DNA of 64,000 bases from Arthrobacter sp. TPD3018 (GCA_003075315.1 QDFQ01000001.1:785355-849354); one strand, 5' to 3'; numbered from the stretch's first letter, positions 24,263 through 34,715 are shown. Program-made: numbers and translations. The notes: generated from the letters alone by a model not told the origin.

Positions 24263-25744
24263 ATGACCGACCTGACCGATCTGGGCATCGCCGCGATCCG
24301 CGACGGCGTGCGCGCCGGCAGCTTTTCCGCGGTCGAGGTCGCCGATGCCTTCGTGGTGAAGGTCGCCAAGGCGAAGCCGCTCAACGCCTTCCTGGTCGAG
24401 ACGCCCGATCATGCGCTCGCCGCCGCCAAGGCTGCCGATGCCGCGCGTGCCGCCGGCGAGACGCTGAAGCCGCTGGCCGGCGTGCCGATCGGCATGAAGG
24501 ATCTGTTCTGCACCAAGGGCGTGGCCACCACTGCGGCGAGCCACATCCTGGAAGGCTTCACGCCGACCTATGAATCGACCGTGTCGCAGAATCTGTGGGA
24601 CGCGGGCGCGGGCATGCTCGGCAAGCTCAACATGGACCAGTTCGCGATGGGTTCGTCGAACGAGACGAGCGCGTTCGGCAATGTCGTGTCGCCGTGGCGC
24701 AAGCCGGGCAGCGACGCGCCGCTCGCCCCCGGCGGATCGTCGGGCGGCAGCTCCTCGGCGGTCGCCGCGGGCCTGTGCCCGGGTGCCACGGGCACCGACA
24801 CGGGCGGATCGATCCGCCAGCCTGCCGCCTTCACCGGCATCAGCGGGATCAAGCCGACCTATGGCCGCTGCTCGCGCTGGGGCACGATCGCCTTCGCCAG
24901 CTCGCTCGATCAGGCCGGGCCGATGGCCCGCGACGTGCGCGACTGCGCGATCATGCTGGAGGCCATGGCGGGCTTCGATGCGAAGGACGCGACTTCGCTG
25001 CAGCTCGACGTGCCCAAGTGGGAACAGGGTCTGACGGGCAACCTTGCCGGCAAGCGCGTCGGCATCCCCAAGGAATATCGCGTCGACGGCATGCCTGCCG
25101 AGATCGAGGCGCTGTGGCAGGCCGGTATCGACTGGCTGAAGGACGCGGGCGCCGAAATCGTCGAAGTGTCGCTGCCGCACACCAAATATGCGCTGCCGGC
25201 CTATTACATCATCGCGCCGGCCGAAGCCTCGTCGAACCTCGCGCGCTATGACGGCGTGCGTTACGGCCTGCGCGACCTGCCCGAGGGTGCGGGGCTACAG
25301 GACATGTATGCCGCGACGCGCGCTGCGGGCTTCGGTGCTGAGGTGAAGCGCCGGATCATGATCGGCACCTATGTGCTGTCCGCCGGCTTCTACGATGCTT
25401 ATTACACGCAGGCGCAGAAGGTGCGGACGCTGATCGCGCGCGATTTCGAGCGCGCGTGGGAACAGTGCGACGTTCTGCTGGCACCGACCGCGCCGTCGGC
25501 GGCGTTCGCGCTGGGCGACAAGTCGGCCGATCCGCTGGCGATGTACCTCAACGACGTGTTCACCGTGCCGTCGAGCCTAGCGGGCCTGCCCGCGATGAGC
25601 GTGCCGGGCGGACTCGACAAGGACGGCCTGCCGCTGGGCTTGCAGATCATCGGCAAGGCGCTGGACGAGCAGGGCGTGCTGAACGCAGGGCTCGCGATCG
25701 AGGAGCGTGCGGGCTTCGTCGCGCGGCCGGAATCGTGGTGGTAA
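24263..25744 (+). CDS. gatA: Asp-tRNA(Asn)/Glu-tRNA(Gln) amidotransferase subunit A
   Basis: The 493-residue amidase subunit releases ammonia from glutamine for transamidation. The Ser-cisSer-Lys triad is visible: Lys79 (VPIGMKDLF), Ser159 in the amidase signature [15 protein letters not shown], and Ser183 in [10 protein letters not shown]. The length is normal for GatA. It is the second gat gene. Its end overlaps the GTG start of a small membrane-protein gene, which in turn overlaps gatB. All four genes are therefore likely to be on one transcript. Confidence 0.97.
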   Translation: MTDLTDLGIAAIRDGVRAGSFSAVEVADAFVVKVAKAKPLNAFLVETPDHALAAAKAADAARAAGETLKPLAGVPIGMKDLFCTKGVATTAASHILEGFTPTYESTVSQNLWDAGAGMLGKLNMDQFAMGSSNETSAFGNVVSPWRKPGSDAPLAPGGSSGGSSSAVAAGLCPGATGTDTGGSIRQPAAFTGISGIKPTYGRCSRWGTIAFASSLDQAGPMARDVRDCAIMLEAMAGFDAKDATSLQLDVPKWEQGLTGNLAGKRVGIPKEYRVDGMPAEIEALWQAGIDWLKDAGAEIVEVSLPHTKYALPAYYIIAPAEASSNLARYDGVRYGLRDLPEGAGLQDMYAATRAAGFGAEVKRRIMIGTYVLSAGFYDAYYTQAQKVRTLIARDFERAWEQCDVLLAPTAPSAAFALGDKSADPLAMYLNDVFTVPSSLAGLPAMSVPGGLDKDGLPLGLQIIGKALDEQGVLNAGLAIEERAGFVARPESWW

Positions 25745-26154
25745 CCGACCGGACCTTCACGACACGCAACGTCGCGATGCTGCGCGAGGCGCAGGCCGCG
25801 CTCAACGTCGCGTTCGGGGCGATCCTCAGCGCCTATGTCGGTATCTCGCTCGCCGAGATCGACAACCATCCGTTCGACCACCATGTGCTCGCGCGGTTCT
25901 TCATCGCGCTGGCGGTGTTCATCCTGGGGCTGTCGGTCGGCAACAGCCTGATCCTGCGCGGCGAGTTCCGGCTGAGCGCGATCTTCCTGATCCTGGCGCT
26001 GATCGCCGCGGTCTACGCGCACCACGAAGGCACGGTGCTGCGCTTCGAGGGCGCGATCCTGCGCATCCTGGCCGGCTGCTGGGTCGTCGCGCTGCTCGGC
26101 AGCAACGTCGTGCTGACCGCGATCAACTATCTTCATCATCGGAATCGAACATGA
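25738..26154 (+). CDS. Small four-helix membrane protein embedded between gatA and gatB
   Basis: The ~138-residue protein has four hydrophobic segments: about 20-36 ([15 protein letters not shown]), 48-70 ([22 protein letters not shown]), 75-93 ([15 protein letters not shown]) and 105-128 ([20 protein letters not shown]). The likely GTG start at 25738 overlaps the gatA stop. The stop overlaps the gatB ATG as ATGA, so it is translationally coupled on both sides. An ATG at 25777 is an alternative start. No family is recognised, and no role in tRNA amidation is known for such a protein. The position may reflect operon insertion rather than function. Confidence 0.7.
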   Translation: MVTDRTFTTRNVAMLREAQAALNVAFGAILSAYVGISLAEIDNHPFDHHVLARFFIALAVFILGLSVGNSLILRGEFRLSAIFLILALIAAVYAHHEGTVLRFEGAILRILAGCWVVALLGSNVVLTAINYLHHRNRT

Positions 26155-27617
26155 GCGACTATCGCATCCAGGGCGCCACCGGCGAATGGGAGGTCGTGAT
26201 CGGCCTGGAAGTCCATGCCCAGGTCACGTCCAACGCCAAATTGTTCTCGGGCGCCGCCACCGCGTTCGGTGCGGAGCCGAACACGCAGGTCAGCCTGGTC
26301 GACGCGGCGATGCCGGGCATGCTGCCGGTGCCGAACATGGAGTGCATCCGCCAGGCGGTGCGTACCGGCATGGCGATCGATGCCAAGATCAACCGCTGGT
26401 CGCGGTTCGATCGCAAGAACTACTTCTACGCCGATCTGCCGCAGGGCTATCAGATCAGCCAGCTGTACCACCCGCTGGTCGGCGAAGGCGCGGTCGAGAT
26501 CGCGCCGGACGACAAGAACCCGGACGCCACCAAGACGATCGGCGTCGAGCGCATCCACGTCGAGCAGGACGCGGGCAAGCTGATGCACGACCAGCATCCG
26601 ACGCGGTCGTATGTCGACCTCAACCGCTCAGGCGTGGCGCTGATGGAAATCGTCAGCCGGCCGGACATGCGATCGCCGGCCGAAGCGGGGGCGTATCTCA
26701 CCAAGCTGCGCTCGATCCTGCGCTATGTCGGCAGCTGCGACGGCAACATGGACCAGGGGTCGATGCGCGCCGACGTCAACGTCTCGGTCCGCAAGCCGGG
26801 CGACGAATTCGGCACGCGCACCGAAACGAAGAACGTCAATTCGGTCCGCTTCGTGATGCAGGCGATCGAGCATGAGGCACTGCGTCAGGTCGAGGTGCTG
26901 GAGAGCGGCGGCAAGATCGTTCAGGAGACGCGGCTGTTCAATCCGGACACCGGCACGACGCGGTCGATGCGGTCCAAGGAAGACGCGCACGATTATCGCT
27001 ATTTCCCCGACCCCGACCTTCTGCCGCTGGAGCTGGACGAGGCGTTCCTGGCGGACTGCCGTGCGAGCCTGCCCGAGCTGCCCGACGCCAAGCGTGCGCG
27101 CTACGAAGCCGCGGGTATCTCGCCCTATCAGGCGGGCGTGCTGACCGCCGAGGTCGAGGCGGCGCGCTGGTTCGATGCGCTGCTCGATGCGGGGGCGAAG
27201 CCGGTCGCGGCGGCGAACTGGACGACGTCGGAACTGTTCGGTGCGCTCAACCGCGTCGGCAAGAGCATCGCCGATTCGCCGGTGTCGCCGACCCAGGCGG
27301 CCGAACTGCTGGCGCTGGTCGCCGACGGGACGCTGTCGGGTAGCCTGGCGAAGCAGGTGTTCGAGGTGATGCTCGAAACGGGCGATGCGCCCGCGAAGAT
27401 CGTCGAGGACCGCGGCCTGAAGCAGACGAGCGATACCGGCGCGATCGAGGCGGTGATCGCCGAGGTGCTGGCAAAGAACCCCGGCCAGCTGGAACAGTAT
27501 CGCGGCGGCAAGGAGGCCTTGTTCGGCTTCTTCGTCGGCCAGACGATGAAGGCGATGGGCGGCAAGGCCAATCCGGGCGTCGTCAACGAGCTGCTGAAGA
27601 AGGCGCTCGCCGGCTGA
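26151..27617 (+). CDS. gatB: Asp-tRNA(Asn)/Glu-tRNA(Gln) amidotransferase subunit B
   Basis: The 488-residue subunit activates the misacylated tRNA with ATP and receives ammonia from GatA. The N-terminal cradle begins [23 protein letters not shown] and includes [17 protein letters not shown] and [23 protein letters not shown]. The C-terminal YqeY-like tail domain ends [24 protein letters not shown]. Length and motifs are standard. It overlaps the upstream membrane-protein gene by four bases and the downstream GFA gene by one base. Confidence 0.97.
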   Translation: MSDYRIQGATGEWEVVIGLEVHAQVTSNAKLFSGAATAFGAEPNTQVSLVDAAMPGMLPVPNMECIRQAVRTGMAIDAKINRWSRFDRKNYFYADLPQGYQISQLYHPLVGEGAVEIAPDDKNPDATKTIGVERIHVEQDAGKLMHDQHPTRSYVDLNRSGVALMEIVSRPDMRSPAEAGAYLTKLRSILRYVGSCDGNMDQGSMRADVNVSVRKPGDEFGTRTETKNVNSVRFVMQAIEHEALRQVEVLESGGKIVQETRLFNPDTGTTRSMRSKEDAHDYRYFPDPDLLPLELDEAFLADCRASLPELPDAKRARYEAAGISPYQAGVLTAEVEAARWFDALLDAGAKPVAAANWTTSELFGALNRVGKSIADSPVSPTQAAELLALVADGTLSGSLAKQVFEVMLETGDAPAKIVEDRGLKQTSDTGAIEAVIAEVLAKNPGQLEQYRGGKEALFGFFVGQTMKAMGGKANPGVVNELLKKALAG

Positions 27618-28015
27618 TGACCAGGCGGATCGCCCGGTGCCGGTGCGGACAATTGTCCGCGACCTGCACGGGCGATCCGGTGCGCGTGTCGGTGTGCCAT
27701 TGTCGCGGGTGCCGACGACTGACCGGCGGCGCTTTTTCCGCGCAGGCGCGCTTTCCCGCTGAGGCCGTGACGCTCGCAGGCGAATTCCGGACATGGGAGC
27801 GCGTCGGTGACAGTGGTCGTCGCGCGTGGTTTCGCTGGTGTCCGAACTGCGGCGCAACCGTGCTGTTCGTCAACGAAGGCTATGAGGAGATGCCGGCAAT
27901 CCCGATCGGCGCCTTTGCCGATGACGATGCACCGACCCCGACGCTGTCGATCTTCGAAGAGAGCAAGATGCCGTGGGTGGCGATCACGGGTGAGGGGATC
28001 GAGCATTTCGCCTGA
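27617..28015 (+). CDS. GFA/CENP-V zinc-binding family protein
   Basis: The 132-residue protein has the beta-tent zinc pattern of the GFA family: CRCGQLSATC, VCHCRGCRRLTGGAF, then WCPNCGATV. The founding member is a glutathione-dependent formaldehyde-activating enzyme, but most relatives have no proven activity, so the function here is open. The ATG overlaps the gatB stop (TGATG), which points to co-transcription with the gat genes. Confidence 0.88.
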   Translation: MTRRIARCRCGQLSATCTGDPVRVSVCHCRGCRRLTGGAFSAQARFPAEAVTLAGEFRTWERVGDSGRRAWFRWCPNCGATVLFVNEGYEEMPAIPIGAFADDDAPTPTLSIFEESKMPWVAITGEGIEHFA

Positions 28016-28058
28016 TCTGCGCATGGTAAGGCGGCGCCGTTGCCCCCCGGTCCTTCGT

Positions 28059-28160
28059 CACCCCGAGCTTGTTCCCAGGAGCGCTGTTCGGCAGAACCAT
28101 CGATTGATAGACACGCGGAACGGCGAAGCCCGGCAGAGTCCGGGGTCGCGGAGCGCGTGG
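28059..28160. repeat. Degenerate GTCAC-type intergenic repeat
   Basis: GTCACCCCGAGCTTGTTC, and further on AGTCCGGGGTCGCGG, look like decayed arms of the GTCAT/GTCAC palindrome family. They lie in the 164-bp gap between the GFA gene and the cyclophilin gene. The pairing is poor, so this copy is uncertain. Confidence 0.4.
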
Positions 28161-28179
28161 GGTTGGCGTGGAGAGACGT

Positions 28180-28803
28180 ATGAAGGCGGCTTGGCTTCTG
28201 GCACTCGCAATGGCGACCGGCCCCGCGCTGGCGCAGGACGCGCCCGCGCCGCCGCTCCCCCGCGTCGCGCTCGACACCACCGCGGGCCGCATCGTCATCG
28301 AAGCCGATACGCGGGCCGCGCCGATCACCGCCGGCAATTTCCTGAAATATGTCGACGGCAAGCGGCTGGATGGCGTCGTCTTCTACCGGGCGGTCAAGGT
28401 CGCGAACAAATTCGGCTTCGTGCAGTTCGGCACGAACGGCGATCCCAAGCGGGTCCTGCCGCCGATCAAGCATGAACCCACGACGCAGACCGGACTGCAT
28501 CACACCGACGGCGCCTTGTCGGTCGCGCGGTTCGCGCCCGGTACCGCACGCGGCGACTTCACGATCAGCGTCGGCGATCAGCGCGCCTCGCTCGACGCCG
28601 ATCCGTCGGAACCGGGCGACAATCTAGGCTATGCCGCCTTTGGCCGTGTGGTCGAAGGGATGGATGTGGTGACGAAGATCATGGACGCGCCCGTCTCTCC
28701 CACCGCGACGATCCAGGGGGCGTTCAAGGGCGAGGTGCCTGTGGCGGCCGTAAAGGTCATCACCGCGCGGCGGGTGCCGGTGGGGATTGCGGCCAAGCCT
28801 TGA
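28180..28803 (+). CDS. Periplasmic cyclophilin-type peptidyl-prolyl isomerase
   Basis: A signal peptide (MKAAWLLALAMATGPALAQ) leads into a cyclophilin domain. Visible strands are VALDTTAGRIVIEADTRAAPITAGNFLKYV, the VVFYRAV active-site Arg region, FGFVQFGT, and LGYAAFGRVVEGMDVV. The usual FMIQGG is changed to FVQFGT, so activity may be reduced. It would assist proline isomerisation of exported proteins. I start at the ATG at 28180, which has GGAGAG just upstream, rather than a GTG at 28168. Confidence 0.88.
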   Translation: MKAAWLLALAMATGPALAQDAPAPPLPRVALDTTAGRIVIEADTRAAPITAGNFLKYVDGKRLDGVVFYRAVKVANKFGFVQFGTNGDPKRVLPPIKHEPTTQTGLHHTDGALSVARFAPGTARGDFTISVGDQRASLDADPSEPGDNLGYAAFGRVVEGMDVVTKIMDAPVSPTATIQGAFKGEVPVAAVKVITARRVPVGIAAKP

Positions 28804-28826
28804 CGCGGGGGCGGTGACCCGAGTTC

Positions 28827-28901
28827 GTCATTGCGAGCGGAGCGAAGCAATCCAGAGCCGGACCAGGACGCCCTGAATCGCTTCGCTCCGCTCGCAATGA
28901 C
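28827..28901. repeat. Perfect 22-bp palindromic intergenic repeat (GTCATTGCGAG type)
   Basis: The arms at 28827-28848 and 28880-28901 are exact reverse complements over 22 bases, starting GTCATTGCGAGCGG. A 31-base loop begins AATCCAGAG. The element lies between the convergent cyclophilin gene and a small acidic-protein gene. It could work as a transcription barrier. A diverged relative is at 57785-57858. Confidence 0.85.
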
Positions 28902-28936
28902 GAGGGGCGGTCGAAACGTCGGCCGCCCCAGTTGCC

Positions 28937-29188
28937 TTATTGTTGCGTCAGGTCTTGGTTCTTGACCTCGCCGCCGGTGCCGCTGTTGCCGTCGAACTCT
29001 CCGGTGTCCGTAAAGCGGACGGATTCCGAACCGCCTTCGCCGCGCGCGACCGCATCGGCGCGTGCCTCGACCGCTTGTTCGATATCGCTGCGCTCGTCTT
29101 TGCGGGCGTCTGCACGCAGCGCGTCGGGATTGTTTTCCGACGCGTCGTCCGGCAGCGCCTCGACCGTGTCGTTGTGCCGATCGGTCAT
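28937..29188 (-). CDS. Small acidic, probably disordered protein
   Basis: The 83-residue protein (MTDRHNDTVEALPDDASENN...) is highly charged and lacks hydrophobic segments. It ends GEFDGNSGTGGEVKNQDLTQQ. The composition suggests an intrinsically disordered protein; no family is recognised. It starts two bases after the stop of another small proline-rich gene on the same strand, so the two form an operon. A GATCTG stretch precedes the ATG and no strong ribosome-binding site is seen, consistent with translational coupling. Confidence 0.65.
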   Translation of the reverse strand: MTDRHNDTVEALPDDASENNPDALRADARKDERSDIEQAVEARADAVARGEGGSESVRFTDTGEFDGNSGTGGEVKNQDLTQQ

Positions 29189-29189
29189 A

Positions 29190-29351
29190 TCAGATCTCCG
29201 CCGGCTGCGACGTGCCGGGATCGCCGGCGGGCGTGGTGGGCGAAGGAATATCGACGTCGGGCGTCGGCGGCGTGATTTCGGGCGGCGGTGCGCTCGGCTG
29301 GACCGGCTGGCTGGGCTGGGCAGGCGTTTCGGGTGGTGGCTGGGTGGCCAT
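29190..29351 (-). CDS. 53-residue proline-rich small protein
   Basis: The frame encodes MATQPPPETPAQPSQPVQPS and continues with TPDVDIPSPTTPAGDPGTS; about a third of the residues are proline. A good ribosome-binding site (AAGGAGAG, 8 bases before the ATG) supports translation. No domain is recognisable. It is the first gene of a two-gene unit with the acidic protein downstream. Real expression is plausible but unproven. Confidence 0.55.
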   Translation of the reverse strand: MATQPPPETPAQPSQPVQPSAPPPEITPPTPDVDIPSPTTPAGDPGTSQPAEI

Positions 29352-29409
29352 GATGACACTCTCCTTCACCCCGCCAAACGTCCCGCACGCCAGCGGGTTG
29401 CGGCGCCCC

Positions 29410-29437
29410 TTGCTTGCACGCGCCGTGCTGGTATAGA
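29410..29437 (+). promoter_or_regulatory. Candidate promoter of tRNA-Leu
   Basis: TTGCTT (29410-29415), a 16-base spacer and TATAGA (29432-29437) lie about 65 bases upstream of the tRNA-Leu 5' end. The match is moderate. Confidence 0.45.
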
Positions 29438-29503
29438 CGCGCGCCCAAGGGAATGCCCTTCGAAGTACCGCTTCGATGGGATTCCTATCGGCGGGTCCTT
29501 CGT

Positions 29504-29588
29504 GCGGGCGTGGCGGAATTGGTAGACGCAGCAGGTTTAGGTCCTGCCATCGCAAGATGTGGGGGTTCGAGTCCCTTCGCCCGCACCA
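29504..29588 (+). tRNA. tRNA-Leu (anticodon UAG)
   Basis: The 85-base sequence begins GCGGGCGTGGCGGAATTGGT. Its acceptor stem GCGGGCG pairs with CGCCCGC before ACCA. The anticodon arm GCAGG-TTTAGGT-CCTGC carries UAG, and a variable arm plus GGTTCGAGTCC T-arm complete a class II leucine tRNA. It reads CUN leucine codons. The CCA is encoded. It is upstream of tig, separated by 71 bases. Confidence 0.97.
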
Positions 29589-29659
29589 GTCCCGCCGCTC
29601 CGAGCGCGGGACGGCAGCTAAAGATTTTTCGTCAGATTTCTCAAGATTGAAGGCCGGAT

Positions 29660-31351
29660 ATGCAGACTGTCGAGACGTTGAACGAGGGCCTGAAGCGCAC
29701 CTACACGCTGACCATCACGCCGAAGGACATCGATGCCAAGGTCGATGCCGAAGTGAAGCGCGTCGCGCCGCAGGTGAAGATGCCCGGCTTCCGTCCCGGC
29801 AAGGTGCCCGTGAACCTGGTGCGCAAGATGCATGGCGAGGCGCTGGCCGCCGACGCGCTCAACAGCGCGATCCAGGAAGGCGTGCAGTCGCTGATCGCCG
29901 ACAAGCAGCTGCGCCCCGCGATGCAGCCTTCGGTCGCGCTGAACGACGATTATGCGCCGGGCAAGGACGCGGTCGTCACCGTCGAGATGGAAGTGCTGCC
30001 GGCGGTGCCGACGCCGGCGATCGACGCGCTGAAGCTCGAGCGTCTGACCGTGCCGGTCGCCGACGAAGCGGTGGACGAGCAGCTGCAGAAGTTCGCCGAT
30101 CAGTCGAAGAAGTGGGACGATGCGGCCGAGGACAAGGCGGCCGAGATGGGAGACCTCGTCACCGTCGACTTCGTCGGCAAGACCAGCGACGGCGTTGCGT
30201 TCGACGGCGGCACCGGCACCGACATGGGTGTCGAGCTCGGCTCGGGTCGCCTGATCCCGGGCTTCGAGGACCAGCTCGTTGGCGTGAAGCTGGGCGAGGA
30301 AAAGACGCTCAACGTCACCTTCCCGGAAGATTATGGTGCCAAGGAACTCGCCGGCCAGCCCGCGACGTTCGACATCACCGTCAAGAAGATCCAGGTCGCT
30401 GGCGAGAGCAAGATCGACGAGGATCTCGCGAAGAACCTTGGCCTCGAGAGCCTCGAGCAGCTGCGCGGCCTGATCAAGGGTCAGATCGAGCAGGAGCATA
30501 ACGGCCTCACCCGCACGCACATGAAGCGCAAGCTGCTCGATCAGCTCGCGGAGGGTCACGATTTCGAAGTGCCGCCGTCGATGGTCGAGGCCGAGTTCGC
30601 GCAGATCTGGCAGCAGCTGGAGCATGAAGCGACGCACGAGGAAGACCCCGCCGCGGCGATGGCCGAGATGGAAGCCGAGCGCGACGATTACCGCAAGATC
30701 GCCGAACGCCGCGTGCGTCTGGGCCTGCTGCTGTCGGAAATCGGCCAGGCCAATGGCGTCGAAGTGACCCAGCAGGAAATGAACCGCCTTATCGGTCAGG
30801 CCGCGCAGCAGTATCGCGGTGAGGATCAGCGTCGCTTCATCCAGTACATCCAGCAGGAGCCGATGGCGGCCGCCCAGCTGCGTGCGCCGCTGTATGAGGA
30901 CAAGGTCGTCGACTTCCTGTTCGGCAAGGCCGAAGTGACCGACCGCGAAGCGACCCGCGAAGAGCTGGAAGCCGCGATCGAGAGCGAAGACGGCTTCGCC
31001 ACCGGCACGCACAGCCACGACCACGACAACCACAAGCCGCGCAAGTCGGCGAAGAAGGCTGACGCGGGCGCCAAGGACGAGGGCGGCGAAGCCAAGCCCG
31101 CCAAGAAGGCCGCGGCGAAGAAGCCGGCCGCCAAGGGTGAAGACGCCGGCGCGGTCGAAGCGCCTGCGAGCGACGAGGCGGCTCCCGCCAAGAAGCCGCG
31201 CGCCAAGAAGGCCGCCGCTCCTGTCGAGGCGGAAACCGCGGTGACCGAATCGTCGCCGGAAGCCGCCGAAGCGGCCGAGGGCACGGAAGCCGCCGACGCG
31301 CCGGCGAAGAAGCCGCGTGCGAAGAAGGCTGCGGCGAAGACCGAAGGCTGA
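29660..31351 (+). CDS. tig: Trigger factor with long Lys/Ala-rich C-terminal tail
   Basis: Residues 1-450 are a normal trigger factor. The ribosome-binding domain has the signature PGFRPGKVPVNLVRKMHGE. The FKBP domain (about 165-245) includes VTVDFVGKTSDGVAFDGGTG and GSGRLIPGFEDQLVG. The chaperone domain follows. It binds nascent chains at the ribosome exit. Residues ~451-563 are extra: HSHDHDNHKPRK, then repeated AKKPRAKKAAA-type and acidic Ala/Glu segments, resembling histone H1 tails. Typical length is about 430-450. GAAGG lies 6 bases before the ATG. A terminator follows the gene; clpP and clpX lie downstream, as in many bacteria. Confidence 0.97.
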   Translation: MQTVETLNEGLKRTYTLTITPKDIDAKVDAEVKRVAPQVKMPGFRPGKVPVNLVRKMHGEALAADALNSAIQEGVQSLIADKQLRPAMQPSVALNDDYAPGKDAVVTVEMEVLPAVPTPAIDALKLERLTVPVADEAVDEQLQKFADQSKKWDDAAEDKAAEMGDLVTVDFVGKTSDGVAFDGGTGTDMGVELGSGRLIPGFEDQLVGVKLGEEKTLNVTFPEDYGAKELAGQPATFDITVKKIQVAGESKIDEDLAKNLGLESLEQLRGLIKGQIEQEHNGLTRTHMKRKLLDQLAEGHDFEVPPSMVEAEFAQIWQQLEHEATHEEDPAAAMAEMEAERDDYRKIAERRVRLGLLLSEIGQANGVEVTQQEMNRLIGQAAQQYRGEDQRRFIQYIQQEPMAAAQLRAPLYEDKVVDFLFGKAEVTDREATREELEAAIESEDGFATGTHSHDHDNHKPRKSAKKADAGAKDEGGEAKPAKKAAAKKPAAKGEDAGAVEAPASDEAAPAKKPRAKKAAAPVEAETAVTESSPEAAEAAEGTEAADAPAKKPRAKKAAAKTEG

Positions 31352-31359
31352 TCTTGATC

Positions 31360-31397
31360 GGGGAAGGGGGCTGCGGCTTGCTTCCCCCTCCTTTTTT
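31360..31397 (+). terminator. Intrinsic terminator after tig
   Basis: GGGGAAG (31360-31366) pairs with CTTCCCC (31381-31387), followed by CTC and a CTTTTTT run ending at about 31397. The position directly after the tig stop suits an intrinsic terminator. Confidence 0.7.
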
Positions 31398-31399
31398 CT

Positions 31400-31491
31400 G
31401 TCATCCCCGCGGAGGCGGGGATCCAGACGCGTAGGTTTCTCGATTGATCGAGACGATAGCGTGTATGGATCCCCGCCTGCGCGGGGATGAC
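31400..31491. repeat. Palindromic intergenic repeat (GTCATCCCCGC type) after tig
   Basis: GTCATCCCCGC..GCGGGGATCCA opens the element and TGGATCCCCGC..GCGGGGATGAC closes it. The two hairpin-forming arms are themselves reverse complements. It fills nearly the whole gap between tig and the glycosyltransferase gene, next to the tig terminator. Confidence 0.8.
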
Positions 31492-31549
31492 GACATTTGC
31501 GGCGCAGGGTGGTGTGCTTCTCACCCGCATAACGGAAGGCGCAAGGAAC

Positions 31550-32482
31550 GTGACGCAGCCGACGATCGCAGTCCTGCTGCCCTGTTACAACGAGGCCGCC
31601 GCGATCGGACAGACGGTTGCCGGCTTCCGCGCCGCGCTGCCGGATGCGACCATCTACGTCTACGACAACAATTCCACCGACGCGACGATCGCCGTCGCGC
31701 GTGAGGCTGGCGCGGTGGTGCGCACCGAACGCATCCAGGGCAAGGGCAACGTCGTCCGCCGGATGTTCGCGGACATCGATGCCGACGTCTATGTGATGGC
31801 CGACGGCGACGCGACCTATGACGCGGCCTCGGCCCCCGCGCTGGTCGCGCGATTGCTGTCCGAGCAATGCGACATGATCGTCGGTAGCCGGGTCAGCCAG
31901 GTGCAGGAAAGCTATCGCCGCGGTCATCGCTTCGGTAATGCGTTGCTCACTGGCATGCTGGCGCGCCTGTTCGGCCGCAGCTTCACCGATATCTTGTCCG
32001 GATATCGCGTCTTTTCGCGCCGCTTCGTCAAGAGCTTCCCATCGCTGTCGTCGGGCTTCGAGATCGAGACCGAGATCAGCGTCCACGCGCTCGAATTGAA
32101 GATGCCCTGCGCAGAGGTCGAAACGCCTTATTATGCGCGCCCCGAAGGCTCGGCGTCGAAGCTTAGCACCTATGGTGACGGCTTTCGCATCCTCAACACC
32201 ATTCTGACGCTGTACCGGATCGAACGGCCGTTGCTGTTCTTCGGCGCGATCGGCGCGCTGTTCGCGACGGTGGCGGTCGTCCTCGGCGTGCCGCTGGCGA
32301 TCACGTACATGCACACGCATCTGGTGCCGCGTTTCCCTACCGCCGTCCTCATCACCGGGCTGATGATCATCGCCGCGCTGTGCGGCTTTGCTGGGCTGAT
32401 CCTCGACACGGTGGTGCGCGGTCGGCGCGAGGTGCGCCGGCTTGCCTATCTGGGACACAAGGCGCCCCAAAGCGGGGCTTGA
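31550..32482 (+). CDS. Family 2 glycosyltransferase with C-terminal membrane helices (polyprenyl-phosphate type)
   Basis: The ~310-residue protein begins [20 protein letters not shown], the GT-A nucleotide-sugar fold. It has [10 protein letters not shown], the metal-binding [10 protein letters not shown], and [25 protein letters not shown] as in dolichyl/undecaprenyl-phosphate sugar transferases. Two membrane segments close it (about residues 238-262 and 275-300). It probably loads a sugar on a lipid carrier at the inner membrane; the sugar is unknown. I prefer the GTG at 31550, with GGAAGG and AAGGA upstream. The in-frame ATG at 31487 lies inside a repeat arm. Confidence 0.85.
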   Translation: MTQPTIAVLLPCYNEAAAIGQTVAGFRAALPDATIYVYDNNSTDATIAVAREAGAVVRTERIQGKGNVVRRMFADIDADVYVMADGDATYDAASAPALVARLLSEQCDMIVGSRVSQVQESYRRGHRFGNALLTGMLARLFGRSFTDILSGYRVFSRRFVKSFPSLSSGFEIETEISVHALELKMPCAEVETPYYARPEGSASKLSTYGDGFRILNTILTLYRIERPLLFFGAIGALFATVAVVLGVPLAITYMHTHLVPRFPTAVLITGLMIIAALCGFAGLILDTVVRGRREVRRLAYLGHKAPQSGA

Positions 32483-32537
32483 ACTCCCTCGCGCGAGCGC
32501 CGATGTTGGCGGCCTCAAGGGCATAAGAGAGACTTTC

Positions 32538-33227
32538 ATGCACAATCCGTTCGAGACCGGCGATTTCGCGAACCATCTGGGGCGCGCAGGCCTTGGCTTG
32601 CAGCAGACCCAGGCGGGCCTCGTGCCGATCGTCATCGAACAGTCGAACCGCGGCGAACGCTCGTTTGACATCTTCAGCCGCCTGCTCCGCGAGCGGATCA
32701 TCTTCGTCACCGGCGGGGTGGAGGATGGCATGGCCAGCCTGATCACCGCGCAGCTGCTCTTCCTCGAGTCCGAGAACCCGAAGAAGGACATTTTCATGTA
32801 CATCAACTCGCCGGGCGGTGTCGTCACGGCGGGCATGGCGATCCACGACACGATGCAGTACATTCGTCCGCGCGTCGGCACGGTGTGTATCGGTCAGGCG
32901 GCGTCGATGGGCAGCTTCCTCCTCGCCAGCGGCGAACCCGGCATGCGCGTCGCGCTCACCAACGCGCGGATCATGATCCACCAGCCGTCGGGCGGCGCGC
33001 AGGGCATGGCCAGCGATATCGAAATCCAGGCCAAGGAAATCCTGCGCATCCGCAAGCGGATGAACGACCTGTACGCGCAGTACACCGGCCAGCCGCTTGA
33101 GGAGATCGAGCGGCGCATGGACCGCGACACGTTCCTGGAAGCCAATGAAGCCAAGGATTTCGGCCTGGTCGACGAGGTGTTCGACAAGCGTCCGACCCCG
33201 GCCGAAGACGTCGCCCAAGCGGCCTGA
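32538..33227 (+). CDS. clpP: ATP-dependent Clp protease proteolytic subunit
   Basis: The 229-residue serine peptidase has the catalytic Ser123 in [14 protein letters not shown], His148 in [11 protein letters not shown] and an Asp near residue 197. [13 protein letters not shown] forms the oxyanion region. Fourteen copies form the degradation barrel that works with ClpX or ClpA. AGAGAG lies 6 bases before the ATG. clpX follows after 112 bp, the usual order with tig upstream. Confidence 0.97.
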   Translation: MHNPFETGDFANHLGRAGLGLQQTQAGLVPIVIEQSNRGERSFDIFSRLLRERIIFVTGGVEDGMASLITAQLLFLESENPKKDIFMYINSPGGVVTAGMAIHDTMQYIRPRVGTVCIGQAASMGSFLLASGEPGMRVALTNARIMIHQPSGGAQGMASDIEIQAKEILRIRKRMNDLYAQYTGQPLEEIERRMDRDTFLEANEAKDFGLVDEVFDKRPTPAEDVAQAA

Positions 33228-33339
33228 GAACACGCCTGGGCGTGACTTTAGTGACTTTTCGACGTTGTGATATGCGTACCGGCCGGTCTACCATGACCGG
33301 CCTCACCAGCGGGGAAGCCCCCGCGACAAGGAAGTGTGA
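33228..33339. other. clpP-clpX spacer with hairpin
   Basis: The 112-bp spacer contains GGCCGGT (about 33281-33287) and ACCGGCC (about 33296-33302) as a hairpin, without a T-run. It may modulate clpX relative to clpP or be an mRNA processing site. clpX has its own AAGGAAG ribosome-binding site. Confidence 0.4.
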
Positions 33340-34611
<1,272 letters not shown>

Positions 34612-34631
34612 AATCTTTGATACGGTAAGGG

Positions 34632-34663
34632 AAAGGGCGTCGCGCGAGCGGCGCCCTTTTTCG
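34632..34663 (+). terminator. Intrinsic terminator after clpX
   Basis: AAAGGGCGTCGC pairs with GGCGCCCTTTT around a GCGAGC loop, followed by TTTTTCG. It is a clear rho-independent terminator about 20 bases after the clpX stop. Confidence 0.85.
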
Positions 34664-34715
34664 TTTGGGATTGTGAGCGGTGGCGTGTGTCGGGCAAGGG
34701 CTGCCTCCCCACGGC

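Noticed and set aside
31487..31549. Upstream ATG as start of the glycosyltransferase
   Set aside because: The ATG is part of the GGGGATGAC arm of a palindromic repeat, and the extra residues are not family-like. A GTG at 31550 gives the normal N-terminus.
29618..32881. 1087-codon minus-strand frame across tig, the glycosyltransferase and clpP
   Set aside because: It covers three well-recognised plus-strand genes and several repeats, and has no recognisable protein pattern.
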